Origin: Hygrocybe punicea
Taxonomy: Eukaryota; Basidiomycota; Agaricomycetes; Agaricales; Hygrophoraceae
NCBI GenBank assembly: GCA_963556145.1
Contig: OY744473.1
Span: 3,224,001-3,288,000 of the forward strand
Direction of reading: 5' to 3'
Length of the DNA stretch: 64,000 nt
The notes beneath the pieces were generated by a model. It did no database searches, was not told the origin of the DNA, and saw only the letters and a program-made list of their open reading frames with translations. Position 1 is the first letter of the stretch. Each line of letters opens with the position of its first letter. Shown piece after piece: positions 11,437 to 22,345 of this stretch. The translations under genes and the position numbers were made by a program.

Positions 11437-11615
11437 TTTTTAAAATCTATGTCTTCATCACTGAATCACAGTTTGTATTGGGAGGGGGGACAGGAACAGG
11501 AAAATATATTACTGAAGGAGGCACTACATGGAGAAGGGCTACATAAGGGCTACATAAGGGGAGAGGGAAAGGGCATGGTGGAAGATACCATCAACAACCT
11601 ACAGAGAAAATAATC

Positions 11616-13531
11616 CTACTCATCATTCTGGGAAGAAGACTCCTGCCCATGCCTCAATAGCTCCAGCTGCTTGAGCTTAAGCTTGTTCAACTCGAACTCA
11701 AGCTTCGCAAGCTCAATCCTGAGGGCCAGGGAGCGCCGCTCTTCTTCTGCCTGGACACGGATCTTCTCCAGATCGTGCTTACAGTCAGCCTCCTTCTCCG
11801 CCGACCTCTCATCCGTACGACGCCTCTTGGAAAGGTCATGTTGAGTTACAGTGGTCGAAAGGCATTGGACAAGTTCCAGCTGTCCGTCAAAGTTGCTGGT
11901 TGTGTTTACCCATTTGCGAGATGGGCGTGAGGAGACGGAAGTGGGTGGGGTAACACTCATCGACCAGGTAGTTGGCGAGGGGGCAGATATATCGGAGTTG
12001 GAGGGGCTGTACACCGCATTGTGTGGGTGAACTTGTGGTGCTCGCAGGGCCAAAGCTCGTGCTTGGAGGGTGAGCTGCTCAGCCTCAGACCCTGAACCAG
12101 ATTCCCCCAAGAGGGATTGACGGCTCAAGGGACTTTGACTTTGAGAGGAGGGATTTGATATATTGATGTTTAAAAAACATTGGAGGGGCAGCTGGAGCCC
12201 TGATGAAGAGCGGGTAGCCATGTTGGACTCGAAAGGGGAATCCGCATCAACGGTCGAGGTGGTGATGGGGAGGGTCGAGGTGGTGGTGGGGAGGGTCGAG
12301 GTGGTGGTGGGGAGGGTCGAGGTGGTGGTGGGGAGGGTCGAGGTGGTGGTGGGGAGGGTCGAGGTGGTGGTGGGGAGGGTCGAGGTGGTGGTGGGGAGGG
12401 TCGAGGTGGTGGTGGGGAGGGTCGAGGTGGTGGTGGGGAGGGTCGGGGTGGTAATGGGGAGGGTCGAGGTGGTGGTGGGGAGGGTCGAGGTGGTGGTGGG
12501 GAGGGTCGAGGTGGTGGTGGGGAGGGTCAGGGTGGTGGTTGGGAGCGTTGAGGAGGAGGTGGCGTCATCAAGCGGCCATGGTAACCCAAGTTCACTGGGG
12601 TGAGGGAGAAAATCCAGGTCGACGTCATTCGGAAATATCTGGTAATTGTCTGGGTCAGGGATCGCATCAGTGCCAGATATGATGGGTGGCACAGCATCAA
12701 CACGTGCTGTCGATGGCCCAGGTGATGTGCCTGGCGGTGGTAATGACCGATGGGCAGGGAAGAAAAGGTTTGTTGCTTGGTTGGTGAGATCCTGGCCGGC
12801 GTGAGATGAGGCGGGATGTGGGTTGTGGCTGGGTAATGTTTCCCAGATTCCATGTAGCCATTGATACCAAGGGAATTCTGTGGTAATTTTTTTTGCTTTG
12901 CGGTGAGAAAAAAATCCTACAGTAAAAAAAAACAAAAAACTTGTGGGAGATGTTCTCCGGGCCAACAACACCATCACCGACTGTCAGCAAGCCAGCCCCT
13001 GTTTTTCCCAGCCCTTGGCGAACCTCACGGTACTTGCCCTTGAGTCTGCAAATCTTGTCAGCAGATGGTGGGTGATAAGGGAAACGCATACGTTTGTAAA
13101 CCATTTTCGACTGCCTGGGCAAACTTATCCACATTCTGAGTATAGCTGGCGTGGATTTGAGGGTTGTCGTCGGCAGAAAAGACTGCATGCGTGATTTTGA
13201 CGTAGATATGCATTTTTGATTCTTTTCCTACAATCTTCCTGCGATTCGTCACTTTTGCATCTTGAGAGGAGTCAGAAAAGAGCTTGATGCGGTCAAGGGG
13301 GTTGTCTTCAAGCCAACTGACAAGCCTATCCGTTCGCCAAGAGTAATTGCCATCCCAAAAGATTTTAATTTTTGACAAGTCCATCATTTTTTGAGAGTGA
13401 GCTGCCGAAAGAGTTGAAGGAAAGGCAGAAGAAGCAGGTTGGGGGGTGGAGACCTTGGTCTTTGAACGTTGGCCCCGTCTAGGAGCCGCAAGGAATGTGC
13501 GTGTTCTCCTCGAGTCTGAGGACATTGACAT
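11616..13531 (-). CDS. Accessory (ORF2, Myb/SANT-like) protein of Harbinger A
   Basis: Exon 1 (13531-13092) encodes a basic start and a SANT-like segment (IKIFWDGNYSWRTDRLVSWL, then LFSDSSQDAK). An intron of 46 nt follows (13046-13091), then exon 2 from 13045 (RLKGKYREVRQGLGKTGAG). The next junction, near 12896-12940, could not be put in phase and may hold a slip in a T-tract. The last exon (to 11616) has the EFPWYQWLHGIWETLPSHNP block, a Thr/Pro repeat and a C-terminal Glu/Lys/Leu-rich coiled coil. The same block order is found in the ORF2 of element B. Such proteins accompany Harbinger transposases and are thought to bind element ends and aid nuclear import. Whether this copy is intact is undecided. 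Confidence 0.65.
12256..12549 (-). repeat. 21-bp coding minisatellite, 14 units
   Basis: Fourteen consecutive 21-bp units encode TLPTTTS heptads on the minus strand inside the Harbinger A accessory gene. A few units vary (ITT, TTP). All units keep the frame. Confidence 0.85.
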
Positions 13532-13718
13532 AGAACAAATTACCATATATGAACATAACAAAAAGGTTACAAATGCGACACTAATAATAACCCTAAGTAA
13601 TACCATATTTAGCTAACCTGCCTAATTTGGCTCTCAGGAACCACAGCAGGATTCCTGGTAGGGAACCACTAGGCGGACTTGAGACCCACTTATCAAATAA
13701 TTGACTCAATGTTTTTTC

Positions 13719-16700
13719 ATGCCTCCACGACCTCCAACAAATGTATCTAGGCCAACGCTGCACAAGTACTATCGCAGCACCCAGGATGCAGCACTTGTAA
13801 CTTTTCTTACTACTCGCAATCGTGTCATTCCCTTGGAGACGTCGACCGCTGGCACAGGAAGTGCAGCACGATCTGGCCTGCAATCTGGTCCTCTCGCAAC
13901 TTGTGTTCATCTTACTGAACATGAAGACTCTGAGGAAGGCAACCGAAGGGTTCGCAGGCGTGTAGATGATGACTCGATTATGCAGAATATCATTGTGAGC
14001 CACCCATTGATGTAAATACTTGCAATTCTAACCACATCTTCATCAGGATATCGATGCAGCTGCCCACAACGTACCGCTCCCTGATAACGAAAATCCTCCA
14101 CCTGATAACCTGTTTGATTGCCCTCCTAGCCCTTTACATGATGAGCCAGAACACATCCCATTGGACTATCAAAACATGCATGTCCATGATGCCCCCGACC
14201 CGCATCCTGAAGAGCTTGGTGCAGCATCCCAAATTGAGAAACTGAGGACCACGGCAGGATTTATCAGTGGGATCAAAGCAGCTACACTCAAAAACAGCAA
14301 CATGAACCTCCAGGATATCGAGCGGCTTCGCGAAGCCCCTTGTGATTTTCCTTTCAACGTCGAAGATCAATTCTTTCTCTTTTCCCTTAGGTCATTTTTT
14401 GTGGTCACGAATGCACCAGAAGATACCTACAACTCGTTTCGAGCCGCTGCATTAAATTGCTATCCCAAAAATCCTTTTCTATCATATGATCAAGTCAAAC
14501 GGCACGTGGAGCAAATTTCTGGGGTAGTTCCTATTGTGCATGACATGTGCAAGAACAGCTGTGCCGCTTTCACTGGTACTTTCAGTGACCTCGATGCCTG
14601 CCCCATATGTTCCGAACCCCGCTATGATCCCATTCGCTTCCCTCGAAATGGAGTACGAGTTCCACAACGGCAGTTTGATACCATTCTGATCGGGCCAGTA
14701 CTTCAAGCTCTCTATCATTCACCTGAAAGTGCCACTAAGATGCATTACCGTGCAGAGGAAACTGCACGGATACTTGCCTACATGGAAAGGCATGATGGAA
14801 ATCTTGAAAAATACAGCGATACATACTGCGGGCAGGATTATCTAGAAGCGGTTCTTGCTGGCAAAATTCGCGCTGACGATATCATGATTCAATTGTCCTT
14901 CGACGGTGCACAACTTTATCGCAACAAATCCTCTGACTGTTGGATCAGCATCTTCATTATTCACAACCTTGCCCCTGAGTATCGCTACAAGAAAGCATTC
15001 GTTGTGCCGAACACTTTCGTAGGTGGGCCTAACAAACTGAAACATCCCGACTCGTTCATTTACCCAAGCCTTCACCATATCTCAGCTCTACAGAAGGAAG
15101 GATTACGACTATGGGATGCTTCAAGAGATGCCTACATACCTAGATCAATCCCATTTCTTGCATCTGGTACCACTGACAGTGTGGCTATGGCCAGTATGAG
15201 CGGAATGGTTGGGCATCATGGAAAACATGGCTGTCGGCTATACTGTGACCTTCCTGGCCGTCACCAGCCCCACGATCCCCACTATTATCCAGTCATGCTA
15301 AAACCAATCAACTACGCTGTTCCTGGCTGCCTTCACGAGGACGTGACTTTCCAGGACCTACATCATTATCGTCAAAACACTGGCCAGCGATACTTGGCCA
15401 ATCTCAAAAAACTTGCAGCTGCACGCAATCCAACCAACTTTGCCAAGATCCACCTTGAAACTGGTCTATGCAAGCAGACCATTCTCAGCAGACTCGTTAA
15501 GGAGTGCACACTTGGTATTCCCAACGTCTTTGTGTTAGATATCATGCATCTCGTTGCCCTCAACGATTCCGACCTTTTCAGCCTTTGGCGTGGAACTATT
15601 CAGTGTTATGCCCCCGATAAGAAGGAGACTTGGGACTGGGCTGTTTTGACAGGAAAGGTTTGGGAGGCACATGGCAAGACAGTTGCTGCTGCCACACCAT
15701 ATATTCCCTCTTCGTTTGATTGTGCTCCACGAAATCCTGCTGAAAAAGTCAATTCTGGGTACAAAGCATGGGAATTCCTGCTCTATCTATTTGGCCTTGG
15801 ACCAGCATTGTTACACAACATTCTACCTGACAAATATTGGCGAAACTATTGCAAAATGGTTCGCAGTGTTCAACTTCTACAACAACATCATATCTCAACC
15901 GCCCAACTTCAGGAAGGTACAATGATGCTCTGTGATTTCGTACGAGAATTTGAGGAGCTTTATTACCAAAGACGGCCTGATCGTATTCACTTCGTTTGGC
16001 AAAGTATTCATCTCTTAACTCATATAGGATCAGAAACTGTTTGTGCTGGGCCCCTGTCCTGTTACACTCAGTGGACAATGGAAACGGCGATTGGCAATCT
16101 TGGAAAAGAGATTCGTCAGGACCTCAATCCCTATGCAAATATTTCCCAGCGTGGTCTTCTTCGTGCACAGCTTAACTCGATCTGATCAATGATGCCGCAA
16201 CTTTCATTGGACAATGTAACAAATGTTCTGAGAGGTGGGATTGACCTTCAAGATGGATACATTCTTTTGCGGGCTTGTGAGGAGGTGGCAACTGATGTTA
16301 GAGACATTGAGGCTGTTGCTATTCTTCGTTATTGGGAGGATCGTGGCTGGCCAAACCTGGATAGATGGACCCATACTGTTAAATGATGGGCGTGACTTCA
16401 CCTTCCAAATCGGCAATTGGCTCAGTCCTCGTGGATGGAAACTTGTTCAAACCAAAAGCTACGGAAAACAAGGATTGTCAAGGCGAGTGACTTGAAAATA
16501 TATGGTCATTGTACCTGAAGATTTATCAGCTCGACATCCAAGGGAATAGCAAGGCTGACTTTGCAGAGGTTCTATATTTCTTCCATCTCAGATTTGGTGC
16601 CACCAATGTCCATTCCCTTGCATTGGTTTCGGTCTTTGCTCCACCCAACATTGATCTTCTCAACTTATCATATCAAACCGTCTATTCATGCCATTACCAA

Positions 16701-16958
16701 GGTAATTTTTCTTCATATCTTTGAATGATTTGTCTATTCACACTTTTACTAAGGCGATACTGCTCTAAAGGTTGTCAGTGTCAAGTCAATTCTTTCTGTT
16801 GTCTCAATGGTGCTGTACTTCAAGATCTTGCCAAATGGCAACTTCGAAATACCTGACACGGAGCATTTTTTAGTTGAGAAACCTGGCTTGGATATTGCGC
16901 TGCTTGTAGGAGAAGAGGTTCTTGATGATGACGATGACCACGACAATCTATACATGTA
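13719..16958 (+). pseudogene. tnp2-type (CACTA/EnSpm) transposase
   Basis: Starts at ATG 13719 (MPPRPPTNVSRPTLHKYYRS). A 52-nt intron (13995-14046, GTGAGC..TCAG) joins in phase to the main exon. Recognisable blocks are a CPICSEPRYDP zinc-knuckle-like motif, IQLSFDGAQLYRNKSSDCW, GHHGKHGCRLYCDLPGRHQP, and the IPNVFVLDIMHLVALNDSDL block typical of fungal tnp2 proteins. The continuous frame meets TGA at 16183-16185, then continues with related sequence (WEDRGWPNLDRWT) and shifts frame near 16385. The C-terminal blocks (FAEVLYFFHLRF, VVSVKSILSVVSMV) follow across an intron near 16700-16753 and end at an acidic DDDDDHDNLYM tail. The nonsense codon and frameshift suggest a recently disabled copy. 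Confidence 0.8.
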
Positions 16959-17086
16959 GTCTGTACAATTAAATTGTATCACGCACCGTGACTTTGCTCG
17001 TATTATCACGTCGCTTTTGCCCATCTCACTCTTACCATCATCTGCCTGGCCTGTCTCCCTCTTCCTCACACTGTCAGGCTCTTGCA

Positions 17087-19248
17087 ATGGAGCAGATTGA
17101 GCCATTCCATCCAAACCTGCAAAATTGGTCATACAATCACCCATCCCGTTCTCAAGCCTCTCATCATGGACTCGGACACCATGCAGTATTCTTTTTGATA
17201 ATCTTCTCCTGGTGTACTAATTCATGTCTCTTGTCAGAATCCTTTCGGGAACTTGAATTCATCAATATCCAATGGCGGTTACGACACTTTTGGAAGCACT
17301 AATGGAAACACCGCATATATGCACATGCAACAACGCATAGCAATACTAGAGAAAGAGAACGTTGCACTCACAACTGAATTGAGCACTATGAAGTAAGTGC
17401 AACATTCCTGATTTTCTACTTTACTGTTTTATTTGTCGCCTCTAGGTCCATGCTCTCTGAATTCTTCCAAAAACTTCCTTTGACTGTATCTGAATGCCGC
17501 ACAAATGGTCTACCACCATGCAAGAGCTTGATACTTCCACTTGACAAGGCCAGTTTTCCATATGTTAAGTTTTGGATGAAAAAGCTCTTCAGGAAGGTGC
17601 GTCAAGAAACAATCAGGGACACTAATGCTCTTGCAATGACAAAAAAGAAACGAGGTCGACTGAAACAATGCGACAACGATAATACTGATGATGAAACAGA
17701 TGAACGGAGGCATATTTACCTTGAGGATGAGAACAGCATTCTGGTCACTACCGAATGCCTATGGCAAATCTCGGTCAAAGCGTGACAGTGCTGGTTCTCA
17801 CTACAAAAAGCACTCCTAGCACCCCCTACGTGGTCGAAAATTGATACCGATGCTTACGACTTTTTCAAGTCAGAGATGCTTCATGAATTTCCTGAATTCC
17901 AGCTTTGCGAAGGATCTTGGAAGCTCGATCACTGGGCTACGCTAAACTATCCCTCCTGGTTTAAAAACCATGTCAAGGCAAAAGCCATACTGAGCAAAGA
18001 AACGTTAAATAAAAAGGCAAAGCTTGAAACCGATGACCTTGCATCCAACCCCACTATGCTTCCAGTTTTAGATGACGCAAACCTGATTCACATGGACAAT
18101 GATGACACTCTCGATGACTGCAAACTTACTGCCGTCACTGGACCGGCCCACAAAAAGCCAGTATTGGTATGTCACCTTCATGTTCAAGTGTTGAATTGTT
18201 TCTGATGATGCCCATAGTCAAAGTTCAAGTACGCAAATCCTCTGTAAGCGGATTACACTTTACTGTGATATATGCTGACTTTTCTCTAGTGACAATATAG
18301 ATACACAACTCAATCAAAACAACAAAATGAACTTCGTGGAACCACCTGCTTCACCCCTGCCCAAATCTGCCTCATCTTCATCTGCACTGGCACCACTCAC
18401 TTCGCCCAAACCTGCCTCATCTTCGTCTGCACCAGCAGCACTTGCTTCACCCAAACCTGCCTCATCTTTGTCTGCACCACCCGCTTCGCCCAAATCTGCC
18501 TCGTCTTCGTCTGCACCGGCACCACTCGCTTCGCCCAAACCTGCCTCATCTTCGTCTGCACCGGCAGCACTCGCTTTGCCCAAATCTGCCTCGTCTTCAT
18601 CTGCACCGGCACCAACCAAATCTGCCTCATCTTCATCTGCACCGCCACCACCCACTTCGCCCAAATCTGCCTTGTCTTCGTCTGCACCAGCACCACCCGC
18701 TTCGCCCAAATCTGCCTCATCTTCATCTGCCACGGCGCCTGTTTCATTTTTGTCAGCACTTGATTCAGCTTCATCTGCACCGACTCCACCTGATTCGTCT
18801 TCGTCACTACTTGCCTTGTCTTTGTCCATGCCTTATTCGTCTTTCTCTGCACCAAAGCCAGCTGAAGGCTTCAAGAATCGCAAAAATTTACCCAAATCTT
18901 CATATGCCATTCCAGGACCTGCAAACACGGCTAGGTGAGGATTTCATATCCTTGTGTAGCTTCCGACATGACGCTGTTTATCATTCTAGAAATATATGCA
19001 TGCGCGAATGGCTTAAGATGAACCCATATGGTCTAAAGAACGACTTCAGGAACTATTTCACCAGCAACAAACAGAAGGTAGGTGAATGTGATTGTATTTT
19101 GTATGACATTCACGGCACAGTCTTTGCAGCACTACGGCACCCTAGCTAAAGCCATGGTACGTGTTATATGGAGACCAACAGGGCGCTAACTCGGATTTGC
19201 TATCTACAGAAGAATGGGAAAACAACTACGATCAATGAACCGACCTGA
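17087..19248 (+). pseudogene. CACTA accessory gene, eight exons, one in-frame TGA
   Basis: Seven introns can be placed in phase: 17186-17237, 17393-17445, 18167-18217, 18244-18289, 18935-18989, 19078-19129 and 19157-19209. The protein has an Asn/Ser-rich start, a short coiled coil (RIAILEKENVALTTELSTMK), a middle domain (FWMKKLFRKVRQETIRDTNA, HIYLEDENSILVTTECLWQI, DHWATLNYPSWFKNHVKA), a Ser/Ala/Pro repeat tract, and a conserved C-terminal block (REWLKMNPYGLKNDFRNYF). A TGA at 17783-17785 interrupts an otherwise open frame. The gene lies directly downstream of tnp2 in the same element. From memory similar proteins accompany tnp2 genes in agaricomycetes; the function is not established, and DNA binding or a partner role is inference. 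Confidence 0.7.
18327..18830 (+). repeat. Ser/Ala/Pro coding minisatellite
   Basis: Roughly ten imperfect units, mostly 45 bp, encode variants of SSSAPAPLASPKPAS within exon 5 of the CACTA accessory gene. Unit lengths vary in multiples of three, so the frame is kept. The long frames seen in other phases here are by-products of the repeat. Confidence 0.8.
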
Positions 19249-19429
19249 TTCGTGCACCAACTCAGATTTCTTTTCGATACACTGTAGAGATGGGGAATGG
19301 AATGGAAATGGGATAGAAGCAGGGCATAAATGGGGTGGGAACAGGACCGGAAGAGGACCAGAATGGAACCGAGCACTGTAGAGACTCGACGTCCCTCTGA
19401 GTCTGTACCGTCGATATATCACGAATCCG

Positions 19430-20060
19430 GATGAACCCGACACCTCCAAACGACTCCCATTCCAACCCGACGTAACCCGACGTGACGTGACCCGATGTGA
19501 CCAATGTGACCCGACATATGCCGCTTCGTCACAGCTGCTCTCGGACCAAATCCGGCAGCCTCAAATGCCTCGGAGTTCCAATTCTAGAAGATGGATCTCA
19601 TCAGAGTCAATCCCTGACTTTGGACTTACCATATTTATGCATCCCGTCGTCCTTTCGGAGATATGTAGGACAGTTTAGATCTTTTCCTTGGGTATTCATT
19701 TTCCCCTCCATTTTCCTGTCTTCGTCGCATTGCAACCCCCCTTTCCACATCCCCATTCCAGCTTTTCTTTGTCGTTTCTATCGGCCAAAGTAGACATGTC
19801 CGAAAGTAGCTACACACACATGTACTATAAAAACGGTCCCCGATGACCATACAAAAGAGATACCATTAGTCCCCGTTTCCCTCAGTCAGAATCATTTTAA
19901 TCCCTTCAAATGCTCATCCACGTAGACCCTTAGCTTTTTATAGTCCACTTCATCATTTTTATCGTTGTTCCCATATATTTGTTCATTGTTTCCGACCCGA
20001 CCCGACCCGACCTGCTGTACCCGACATTGTCGGCATCGTCGGGTTCTTCATTATTCATCT
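19430..20060. repeat. Right subterminal ACCCGAC-type repeats
   Basis: Multiple short copies of ACCCGAC/CCCGACCCGACC-like motifs lie near 19435-19515 and 19995-20045, between the accessory gene and the right TIR. Arrays like this are where CACTA transposase proteins bind in known elements; the role here is inferred. Confidence 0.5.
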
Positions 20061-21046
20061 GTTTTCAGTCCATTCATCACCGGATTCATCGTTATTTGTC
20101 CAGTTTTACACGGCGGCATTATATTTTACTTACATTTCACCTTTTACTACTATTCCCGACACTGATTATCCACAGTCACTTACCCCTAGGTTAGGATCAC
20201 TATTTATTATTGTTCTGAAGCCACCCCGAACCTGCGCGAGATAAACGGACCTAACCTGTATTATAGTATTAATCGTTGGCAATGCAACAGAATGACTGGA
20301 AAACAAGGAATTCAATTGAGAAGTGTAGAGTACAGTAGATTAAAAACACACTATTGCCGGAAAAAATCGCTAGGATCAGAAAAATATATAGTATAAGAAA
20401 GATTGTCGATTTCGGTCATTTATATCTATTATAATCAAAGAAAATGCAGATAAATCTACCCTAAATTATGGACTTTTGACTGGGCATCAATGATCGAGAA
20501 CCCTTGAGGGTTGCTGGTGTTTGAAATTTTGGTCAAGTTTCGGAATCTTCTGCCCTGGTATTACTACATGCCTGTAGTCTCGTCCAGCGAGACAGATGAA
20601 ACCGAGCAGAGTGTCAAAAACACTTGCAACGGTATGCTGTACCATCATCACCCCACACATCGGACAGGCCCAGCTTTCGGCCCGTCACACAATGTCACAG
20701 TGGCATATTTGAACCCCACCTGTCAAAGCGTGTGTTGCTACCCAAGTTCAGTTCAGTCCAGTTCAGACCCATTTTGGCTGAACTCTGAACTGAACTCCGG
20801 GTTCAGTTCAGGATTTTACGTGAACTGAACCTGAACCACTGTGAACTGTTTGGATTTTTTTTTCAGAGCCTGAACCGAGTTCATGAATGGTTTGGACACT
20901 TAATTTTAGTATTATCACGCATTTTACCAAAAAAAATCACAATATATTACTGTAGCTATCTAATCTATCATGGGTTTTTTCCCGCAACCCATACCAGTAC
21001 CCGTACCCATTGCCATGGGTACAGGTTTGTGGGGGTTAATCTGCAG

Positions 21047-21298
21047 GTCCTCAGCCGTGACCAGGTGGTGTTGGGCACACCACCACCCTCTCAGTTACCT
21101 TGTGGTTGCAGTGCCGACATCAATTGATGTCACGGTGTGCATCCATGAGGTACATTGGTGGTGGGTTTGCGGGTCCTCAGCCGTGACCGGGTGGTATTGG
21201 GCACACCACCATCCTCCCGGTTACCTCACGGTTGCAGCGCCGACGTCAATTGATGGGGTGGTGTGCATCCACAAGGTACATTTGTGGTGGGATGTGCG
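21047..21298. repeat. Tandem repeat, two 126-bp units
   Basis: Two adjacent 126-base units beginning GTCCTCAGCCGTGACC (21047 and 21173) with scattered substitutions. No gene is contained. Confidence 0.75.
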
Positions 21299-21299
21299 G

Positions 21300-21402
21300 T
21301 GGCCTTCGTCACAGTCACGGTCGTGGTCGTGGTCATGGTCATGTTCGTGGTCATGGTCGTGCTAGTGGTCATGGTCATGGTCGCTGTGGTCATTGTGGTG
21401 GT

Positions 21403-21435
<33 letters not shown>

Positions 21436-21480
21436 ATTTGGAGGGCCGTGGGTTGTCATTGTTGTAGTGGTTGTGGTGGC
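21300..21480. repeat. GGTCRT/GTTGTT-type simple repeat
   Basis: Degenerate hexamer and triplet repeats (GGTCAT, GGTCGT, GTTGTT). A pure GTT microsatellite follows at about 21718-21748. Long Val-rich or Thr-rich frames here are artefacts of the repeat. Confidence 0.75.
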
Positions 21481-21716
21481 TGCTGTTGTCACCCTTGTCC
21501 TTGCCGCCTGTCATCCTCATTGGGTGTGTGGTGTTTGTGTTGTTGGTACTGCTCTTGTTGTCGTTTATTTAATTAGTAGCTAAGAAAAAAAACAAAAAAA
21601 AACATACCTACTGCAACAGGGGGTGGGTGCACCACCCTCCCGCTGCCCTTCTCCCCATGTCCCATCGTTGTCCGTTGTCATTGTTGCTGTTGTCTGTTGT
21701 CGTTGTTGCCATTGTC

Positions 21717-21748
<32 letters not shown>

Positions 21749-22345
21749 CTGTTGGTGGTTGAGAGCAAACTGTGTCATTGACTTAAAACAAATGATAATA
21801 AAAGTAAAAAACTTACCAATTTACCTCAAATGCTTGCATTTGAGGGTCACTCTTGTGGTGATTTGTTGGGGTGTTGTTGTGGCTGAGACTAAACTTTGGT
21901 GACTAAAAACGGAAATTTGCTGAAATCGGCATGTGAGTACAACTTTCGTGTGAGCAAAATATACATGCCTGCGGACATCGGTTCAGCAGTTCTAAACCAC
22001 TTGTGAACCATTTAGACAACCTGGGGGTTGGCTGAACCCCGAACTGGACCTGGGGTTCAGGTTCGGTTCGGAGTTCGAACCGGGTTCAGATTGGTTCTGA
22101 ACCGAACTTCGGCAGCACTAAAAGTGTGACTAATTGCCTTTTTTTCTCCTCACCACAAACTGCATTTTACACCTAGAAAACACTTCTAAAATAACAATAT
22201 GATGTATTATATGACTTGTATCAAGTTTACTGTGGATTGAGTTAAAATTGAGCAAGAAATTTGAAGTGGCCAAAAGCTGGGCCTGTCTGATGTGTGGGGT
22301 GATGATAGTACCCCACATCGAGTTGACTGTTTTTGACAGTCCGAT

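Larger units (their letters stand above)
8723..13690. mobile_element. Harbinger-like element A
   Basis: The inverted ends exceed 70 bp and are almost identical (from 8723, AGTGGGTCTCAAGTCCGCCT; mirrored up to 13690). They are flanked by TAT at 8720-8722 and 13691-13693. Inside are two convergent genes, a DDE transposase on plus (9021-11436) and an accessory Myb/SANT-like protein on minus (11616-13531). This arrangement is the same as in element B at 54197-58031. A MITE (10427-11275) sits in the transposase gene. The element lies in the left part of the larger CACTA-like element. Confidence 0.85.
7791..20484 (+). mobile_element. CACTA-like (tnp2) element with nested insertions
   Basis: The ends are 32-bp inverted repeats with one mismatch (7791-7822 and 20453-20484, starting CCCAGTCAAAAGTCC). 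They are flanked by a 7-bp direct repeat CATCAAT (7784-7790 and 20485-20491). The body carries a tnp2-type transposase (13719-16958) and a spliced accessory gene (17087-19248), both on the plus strand. A subterminal region at 19430-20050 is rich in ACCCGAC-type repeats. Without the nested Harbinger-like element and MITEs it is about 6.9 kb. The terminal sequence is not CACTA and the duplication is longer than the usual 3 bp, so the classification rests on the transposase, not on the ends. Confidence 0.65.
20735..22117. mobile_element. hAT-like non-autonomous element with AGTTCAG subterminal repeats
   Basis: The left side (20741-20880) and right side (22010-22117) are dense in GTTCAG/CTGAAC and GGTTCGG/CCGAACC motifs that are self-complementary between ends. 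The right end reads CTTCGGCAGCACTA, the TAGTG-type terminus also seen at 43836, 45540, 52110 and 52270. The interior is simple sequence and a tandem repeat. hAT affinity is inference from the terminus style. Confidence 0.45.
20614..22345. mobile_element. Non-coding element with long imperfect inverted ends
   Basis: The segment near 20614-20700 (TGTCAAAAACAC, then ATCATCACCCCACACATCGG and ACAGGCCCAGCTTTCGG) recurs inverted at about 22260-22345. Between them lies a second element (about 20735-22117). No coding sequence was found. The end positions are approximate and no target duplication was recognised. Confidence 0.5.

Noticed and set aside
12256..12549. Regular 21-bp array as a possible CRISPR
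   Set aside because: There are no spacers; units are contiguous and encode an in-frame Thr/Pro repeat in a eukaryotic gene.
18314..18855. Long Asp/Glu-rich or Gln/Lys-rich minus-strand frames over the minisatellite
   Set aside because: All six frames stay open because of the 45-bp repeat; only the plus-strand Ser/Ala/Pro frame joins to flanking exons.
21226..21583. Thr-rich and Val-rich frames near 21.3-21.5 kb
   Set aside because: Produced by GGTCAT/GTT simple repeats.
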